A DNA stretch of 64,000 nt from assembly GCA_963920665.1 (NCBI GenBank), contig OY987266.1, positions 21,502,248 through 21,566,247 on the forward strand, read 5' to 3'. Position 1 is the first letter of the stretch. The number at the start of each line of letters is the position of its first letter. Below, piece by piece: positions 58,716 through 64,000 of this stretch. The DNA is from Straminergon stramineum. Taxonomy: Eukaryota > Streptophyta > Bryopsida > Hypnales > Calliergonaceae. Under the pieces are notes generated by a model. That model worked only from the letters and a program-made list of their open reading frames with translations, did not search any database and was not told the origin of the DNA. A program made the position numbers and the translations under genes.

Positions 58716-59780
58716 TACTCAGTGCTCACTCTCAAGGTAGCCAAAGTTGATGCCTTTCTGTCACGAAGGTACTGTAACATTTGCACTAAATTCCATAAAC
58801 TAACAGCAAGCTTGGTTCTGGGATCACTGCTCATCACGGCCTTTCCTTCGCAGCTGCCACCACACGGCGGGCGCCAAGCGCAGACAGACAGACAGTAGTT
58901 CCTCAGTTCGGCCAATTGGCAAAGAAGGCCTTCTGACTGACTGGGTCTTCACGTGCACTCGGATTCTACAGGAACTATGAAAGAAAAGAAAAGATATGGC
59001 AGGGGACTTTGTTTCCCCAAATAGGCATTGAAAATAGGCAACTTTGGCAGAAATTCCAGAAAAGCAGGCAGCCGGAGCGTGCAGTGTTGGGGGATAACTT
59101 AAGTTTTGGAGTTTGACCAGACAAGCCTAAGCCTATTACCACCCTGATTTGCAATGTGACGATCTTGGGGCCAATTCCAAGAAGGGCACATGTTTTTAAT
59201 TAAGAAGTGTGCGCTTGTTTCATGAATCAAACCAACGGGGAATTATCATTTTATGATCAAAATTGTAATTTCTGTGAATTTTTGAAGTGATTTGCCTTGA
59301 TATTCTCTCCCGCATAACCACTTTTTTTATGTATCTATTGGCACTTAAGTATTCACCAATCATGTATTGACACGTTACCTTTATTGGCACTAATGCATTG
59401 TTTTTGCTAGAATCTTGAATAAATTTGGTTGAATTTCTTGACACATTTGAATGCTTGAACTGATGGAATTCGGGTCAAATGTAGGGTGATGGAATTATGC
59501 TTGGGACGGGATTGGGCTCATCTACCTTGAGCTACTTTCCTTCAATTCCCACTATTATGCCTTGTGCCATTGCCCCAACCAAAATGAAAGTGAAAGTAAT
59601 TTTTAAAATTTTTAATTCATAATAACTTCAAAACTCAAAAAATTTCATACCGTAGGTCGAAGTGCCACAAACCAAAGCCTAAGCACCCTTCCTCATTGAG
59701 AGCTTTTTGATGGTACAAATAACACGACTAGGGAATGTATAGTCCAAGAGATCTCACCGTAACAAACGAAACAACTTAAG
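58716..59780. other. Spacer without recognisable genes
   Basis: Mid-GC to about 59.1 kb, then AT-rich. No gene, tRNA or clear repeat found. Confidence 0.35.
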
Positions 59781-60069
59781 GCATTAGAGGAGTTGGGGGG
59801 GGGGGGGGGGGGGGGGGTTGGAGGGTTGTGTGTTCTCTTGGGTTTGCAGACCCTAGGAACTACCCCATAGCAACTACCTGAAGTGGCACAGCGACTGCCA
59901 CGTCACTTTCTTTTTTTGAATTTTTTTTTCAACTTTCTTTTACATTTTAAAATTTTCAAAATAAAATTCAAAAAAATCTGTCAACGGCCGTTCCAGACTG
60001 CTCGGGGAACATCGCCGGGAATAGGCCAAAAACAACCCTCCAAACCCCCCAAAACTCCTCTAATGTATG
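59781..60069. repeat. Inverted repeat containing a G23 homopolymer
   Basis: CATTAGAGGAGTT, then G23 (59795-59817), then TTGGAGGGTTGTGTG on the left pairs with ACAACCCTCCAAACCCCCCAAAACTCCTCTAATG (two segments) on the right. In the right arm the tract is only C6-A-C4-like, so the G run has expanded on one side. The centre carries the inverted pair GTGGCA and TGCCAC. Confidence 0.65.
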
Positions 60070-61489
60070 AATATTGAACCAAGTTTTTTTGTTTCCTTAA
60101 GCTCGAAATGGGAATTTTACAGGGTCTTTCACCATTTTTTGCCAATATTTTCAGATTGCAATTGTGTTTTTTTATCAATTCCACTAGAACTTTGAACTAG
60201 CTACCAATTGTTCCTAAACATTGGCAACATACATTTGTAGGGGTTTTACTAATTGTTCATGGGCCAGTATCCAACTCTAGACCACATCTTGTCTTGTGAA
60301 ACTCTCATCTCTTGAAGGAATACTCAAAATTCTTTTATTTATCCTAGATGATAAAGTTTGGGAATTGAGAATTCATTTTCAAGAACTAGGTAACTCAAAA
60401 GGCCAAAATTGCTTGGGAAGACTGTGAAATACAAAATGGATCCTTGCACAATAGGAGCCAAATTTTTCATGGACATTCATCAAGTACAAAATTCATTAGT
60501 TTTTACACCCCTAAAACTACAAAACAAGATGTAGTCTATTCTAGCCTCGTTTAAGTGGTGATCAAGTCTAAGATGAAGACTTCTATCTATATTATTTTTA
60601 TTATCCACTTGAACTATTAGTTTCTTCATATTGAGGGAGATTTCTTCCTTGCCCTTGCTTGGAAAGTATTATCAAAGTACTACCAAATGAACCTCAAAAT
60701 ATTAAAAACTCTCTCCCTCAAGTTTGGGCCTAGTCAATTTTTGTCAATAAATCACCAAAAACTTACACTATAGAAAAGAAGATGGTTTGCTACTTTGCTA
60801 CATTCTACTCACTATTAATAAAGCATCTTGAGAGAATCACTCTATAGATCCTTAACTATCTAAAGTGCAACAAAGTAGTACTTGAATAGTTTCAAATATA
60901 CAATAGTAGATGAAGGACTATGATTTTTCATCTATTCTTTTGATGAATTTTTTGAGCATTTTTGAAATTGATGGTCATGAGAATTACCTCAATGAGGTAT
61001 TGTTTACTTTTTACTAGGAAGATGCTCAGATAGTGAATCAGAGAGATGCATTATTAAATGCATGCTTGCAACTTCTAGCATGTGTTTATGATTTGAAGAA
61101 TAATTTGTATAATTGACTTTCACAATTCTTATTTTAGAATCAACATCCTTTTTTATTTGAGACTCTATGCTTGAAACTTAGTGGTGCTATTCTGTGAGTG
61201 TGTGAGCATGAGCCTATGAGCGTTGAGCTTAGAAATTTAAAGAAGTACTAGAAAATTGAAGAATATTTCTAAAAATATATTTCATTGAAAATTTTGGTCC
61301 AAATTTACTATTTCTAGTAAATTTGAGTACCTATTATTGTGGATTTTATATAGAATATAGATATTGTGGAGAATTGAGATGAAAATTATAATTTTTAGAG
61401 TTGTCTAAAATATTAGAAGTATACATTATGAAAATGATGAACTCAATTGATGTGAAAGATGAATGGAGATGGAAATAAGTTTGTGTAAA
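60070..61489. other. AT-rich spacer
   Basis: No gene or clear element is visible. Confidence 0.35.
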
Positions 61490-62460
61490 ATATTGGTTGA
61501 TCATTGCCCTATAATAGCATGGGTCCTCTCAAGGCTGATGGGAGGGTACTAATAATTTTTTCTTGTTTAGATTTTAGAAAAAAAATTGTTGATAAAAACT
61601 ATTTTTGTAACAAACAATCTTTGGCACATTGAATTTTATTTTGGATGATCAATGTCTTGTAGCATCATGAATCTTCTGATGGTCAATGGGAGGGTAGCAT
61701 CGATTGGAATTCTTTATATATAGAAAGAGCTTAGTCGCATTGAATTTCATTTTTGTTGATCATTATCTTATAGTAGTGTAGATCCTCTCGAAGTTGATGG
61801 AGGATACCTACACTTCTATCTTGATGTGTTGGTAATTGAACTTGTTAAGATTTGAGAAGAAAATATTTGGTTGATAGGGATTATTTCTAGAAGGAATGAA
61901 CTTCATTACACCAAATTGTTGATTGGTTGATCATTGTCCTCTTCTAAGATCTCCTGGGTCCATTTCTTCTATCTGTGATCATATGGTCCTTTGGTTAATC
62001 ACTCTCCTCATATTGCTTGGAACCTCTTAGAGCCAAGAGGAGGATCAAGCACTTGCCACCTTGATGTGTTACTTATTGAACTTTTCTAGATTTTAAGAAG
62101 AAAAAAATTGTTTATTAATTTGGATTCATTTGAAATCGACTGAAGTTGTTCTATTGAGATATAATCACTTCCTTCTTGTTGTTGGGTACCTCTCAACATT
62201 GAGAAGATCCCCCTAGTTGTGAGAAAAAAAAAGTTTTTTTTTGTTTGTTTGTTTTTAAGTTTTAAAAAAGTGGTTTCTTCCTATGGCTAGGGGGGTCCTC
62301 TCGACGCCAAAAGGTATCTAACAAAAACAGGGGAATAACTACAAAAATCAAATTCTCCATGAAGCAACTTCAGTCGATTTCAAACAAATCCTAATTAATC
62401 ACCAATTTTTTTCCTTCAAATCTAGCAAAGTCCAATAAGTAGCACATCAAGGTTGTTCAA
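61490..62460. repeat. Degenerate tandem array with a terminal inverted copy
   Basis: GATCATTG-CCT-TA-like openings followed by GGGTCCTCTC...TGATGGGAGG recur near 61500, 61648, 61760, 61931 and 61997, with spacings of about 65-170 bp. The segment ccttgatgtgttacttattg through atcgactgaagttg (about 62060-62160) is repeated in reverse complement at about 62349-62452. Confidence 0.6.
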
Positions 62461-63797
62461 GGGATTATGGTAATAGGTCTATGGCAATATGTACTAAAAT
62501 TTACCAAAGATAATAAACTTTGACCAAAATTTTTAGATGGAATCTCTAAAAAATTCTATGCTCACAAGCTCATGATCACTAAATAGCAACCCTGGCTTGA
62601 AACCTCTCCACTTAAGTCTGTAAAGGCTAGACCATTCAAAATTAATTGATCAAACCACTAGGTAAATGAATCCACTTCAAAGAATAGTTCGAGTTTTCAA
62701 GTTGCATGATTCTCTTTAATAAAGTAAATAATTTCTTGAATGAGCATTTCTTTCCATCTTCACAAGTACATATTAGACCTTTGTGTTCAAACTAGAGAAT
62801 CAGTCATTTATTTAGTCGTAGTCGTAGTCATTGTCGTTGTTGTTGAGTTCATGGACTTGACAAATTTTAGTCCTTTTAAATATATATTTTGCTTATACCT
62901 TATGTAATCAAGCTATGTTGAAATCTTTGCTTAGTATCATTTTTTTTTCAATCCCTTTTTGCATTTGGCTTTGCAAGTATGAATGGGAGGTGTTTGCTTT
63001 TCCATTCACATTGTAGTATGTCAATAAGTTCATTAAGTCAAGTAAAATCTAATTGGTGCTAAAGATGGGAAGAGGCCAATAGATTAGGATGCGAAACACA
63101 TCAAATTGGATTTGCACTCTTTCAATGAAGTCTTGCCTTCATGGTTTTGGGAAGTATATATTCTAGGTGTTATTTTTGTCCCTTGGAGGTCTTACAAGAG
63201 AATATGCCTCGTAGTGCTAGCAAGTTGAAAATCTTATTCAATTAATAGAATTTGGCAAATTCTTAAGTTGCATTTACTAAATGTGTTAAATTAGATAAGT
63301 CAGTTTACAATATTCTAATTGCTAAAGTTGTTGATTATTGCCATGCCCATGATTGTGAGTTAATTGAAATATTGTCAAAGCAGTCAAATTACAAGATTAA
63401 TTCATTGTTGTTGAGTAATCTTAATCATGTGATTCATAGTCATATTTGCAATTATACTTTTCCTCAAGGTGATGGCCTCCAAGAATGTAACTCCCAATAG
63501 TCACCAACCATCCCTAGCCATATTTTCACAGTCATAAAACAGTCCATTTGTTGTAGTGGATAGAGAATCAAATATAGGAAAGATTTCAGTAAGGAATGGA
63601 ATTTTTTTAATACAATATTAGATACAATTTTTCCATGTAAACCTACATCATCCATTATAGTATATTCAATAAAGTCAATAATATATGAATTTGTAGTCCA
63701 ATACAATAATAGTGGAGTATAGTATGCACAAATGTAAGTGAAAATTCATCAGTATAAAGGTTATTTGAACTAGTGCAGAGAGACTTTTGATTTGATG
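62461..63797. other. AT-rich spacer
   Basis: No gene or clear element. A short imperfect GTAGTCGTAGTCATTGTCGT repeat lies at about 62817. Confidence 0.35.
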
Positions 63798-63799
63798 TA

Positions 63800-64000
63800 A
63801 GGTAGAACAATCCATCATGGGTATATTAGGCCCCAAAGAGTCTCTAGACTATCCCAAAACCAATGAAAAATATATCCGTGATGGTCATCTTCCTCCCCTA
63901 AAGCAATCACAACAAATCCTAACATGCATGGACATAATGTGAAGGCCTAAAAAATTCAGTTTGTACAATGAATTTATACTCAAAAGGTGGAAGTTCATAT
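63800..64000. mobile_element. AGGTAAAACAG-family MITE cut by the window edge
   Basis: TAAGGTAGAACAATCCATCA begins at about 63798, followed by interior text close to the diverged copy at 51.4 kb (agactatcccaaaaccaa, gatggtcatc, caatgaatttatactcaaaa). The right end lies beyond the window. Confidence 0.6.

Noticed and set aside
1..64000. tRNA, rRNA and known conserved plant miRNA genes
   Set aside because: I looked for A/B-box tRNA patterns and for well-known conserved miRNA cores and found none convincing; absence by eye is not proof.

Overview
The window reads as nuclear DNA of a land plant, probably a non-seed plant with a repeat-rich genome. The evidence is three plant-type genes (a HIT4-like protein, an intron-containing chloroplast-envelope quinone oxidoreductase homologue and an F-box protein), GT-AG introns, telo-box motifs in a 5' leader, a cytochrome P450 remnant and many short inverted-repeat transposons. 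I cannot name the species. Genes are sparse: three convincing protein-coding genes in 64 kb, all between 12.8 and 28.5 kb.

Layout. 0-11 kb is AT-rich and holds decayed protein-coding relics. On the minus strand there is an RPA1-like OB-fold pseudogene followed by an OTU-type cysteine protease pseudogene. A second OTU copy lies inverted at 7.8-8.3 kb, followed on the same strand by a fragment resembling the N-terminal region of Helitron-type proteins. RPA-like and OTU accessory genes are both known from Helitrons, so I infer broken Helitron/Helentron-like elements. A P450 fragment and a 100-bp-arm hairpin sit at 4.4-5.0 kb.

11.7-28.6 kb is the gene island. It holds the intronless HIT4-like gene with a plant MSA-type palindrome upstream, a frameshifted Pro/Met-rich pseudogene, a small acidic repeat protein, a degenerate tandem repeat, the five-exon oxidoreductase gene with a tandemly triplicated 3' end, and a convergent two-exon F-box gene.

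29-64 kb has no gene I can support. It holds non-autonomous DNA transposons with readable ends: a CACTA-type 226-bp element, a 1.9-kb PIF/Harbinger-like element, a GGGTGATTGC-ended family (three copies), TA-flanked AGGTAAAACAG elements (four copies), two related hAT-like families, and small TTAA-flanked elements. It also contains a LINE remnant, long foldbacks, and a tandem/inverted array at 61.5-62.5 kb. One element is cleanly nested in another at 58.4 kb, which gives a relative insertion order.

The three genes are single housekeeping or regulatory genes (nuclear chromatin/heat response, plastid-envelope redox, ubiquitin-ligase adaptor). Nothing suggests that they act together.
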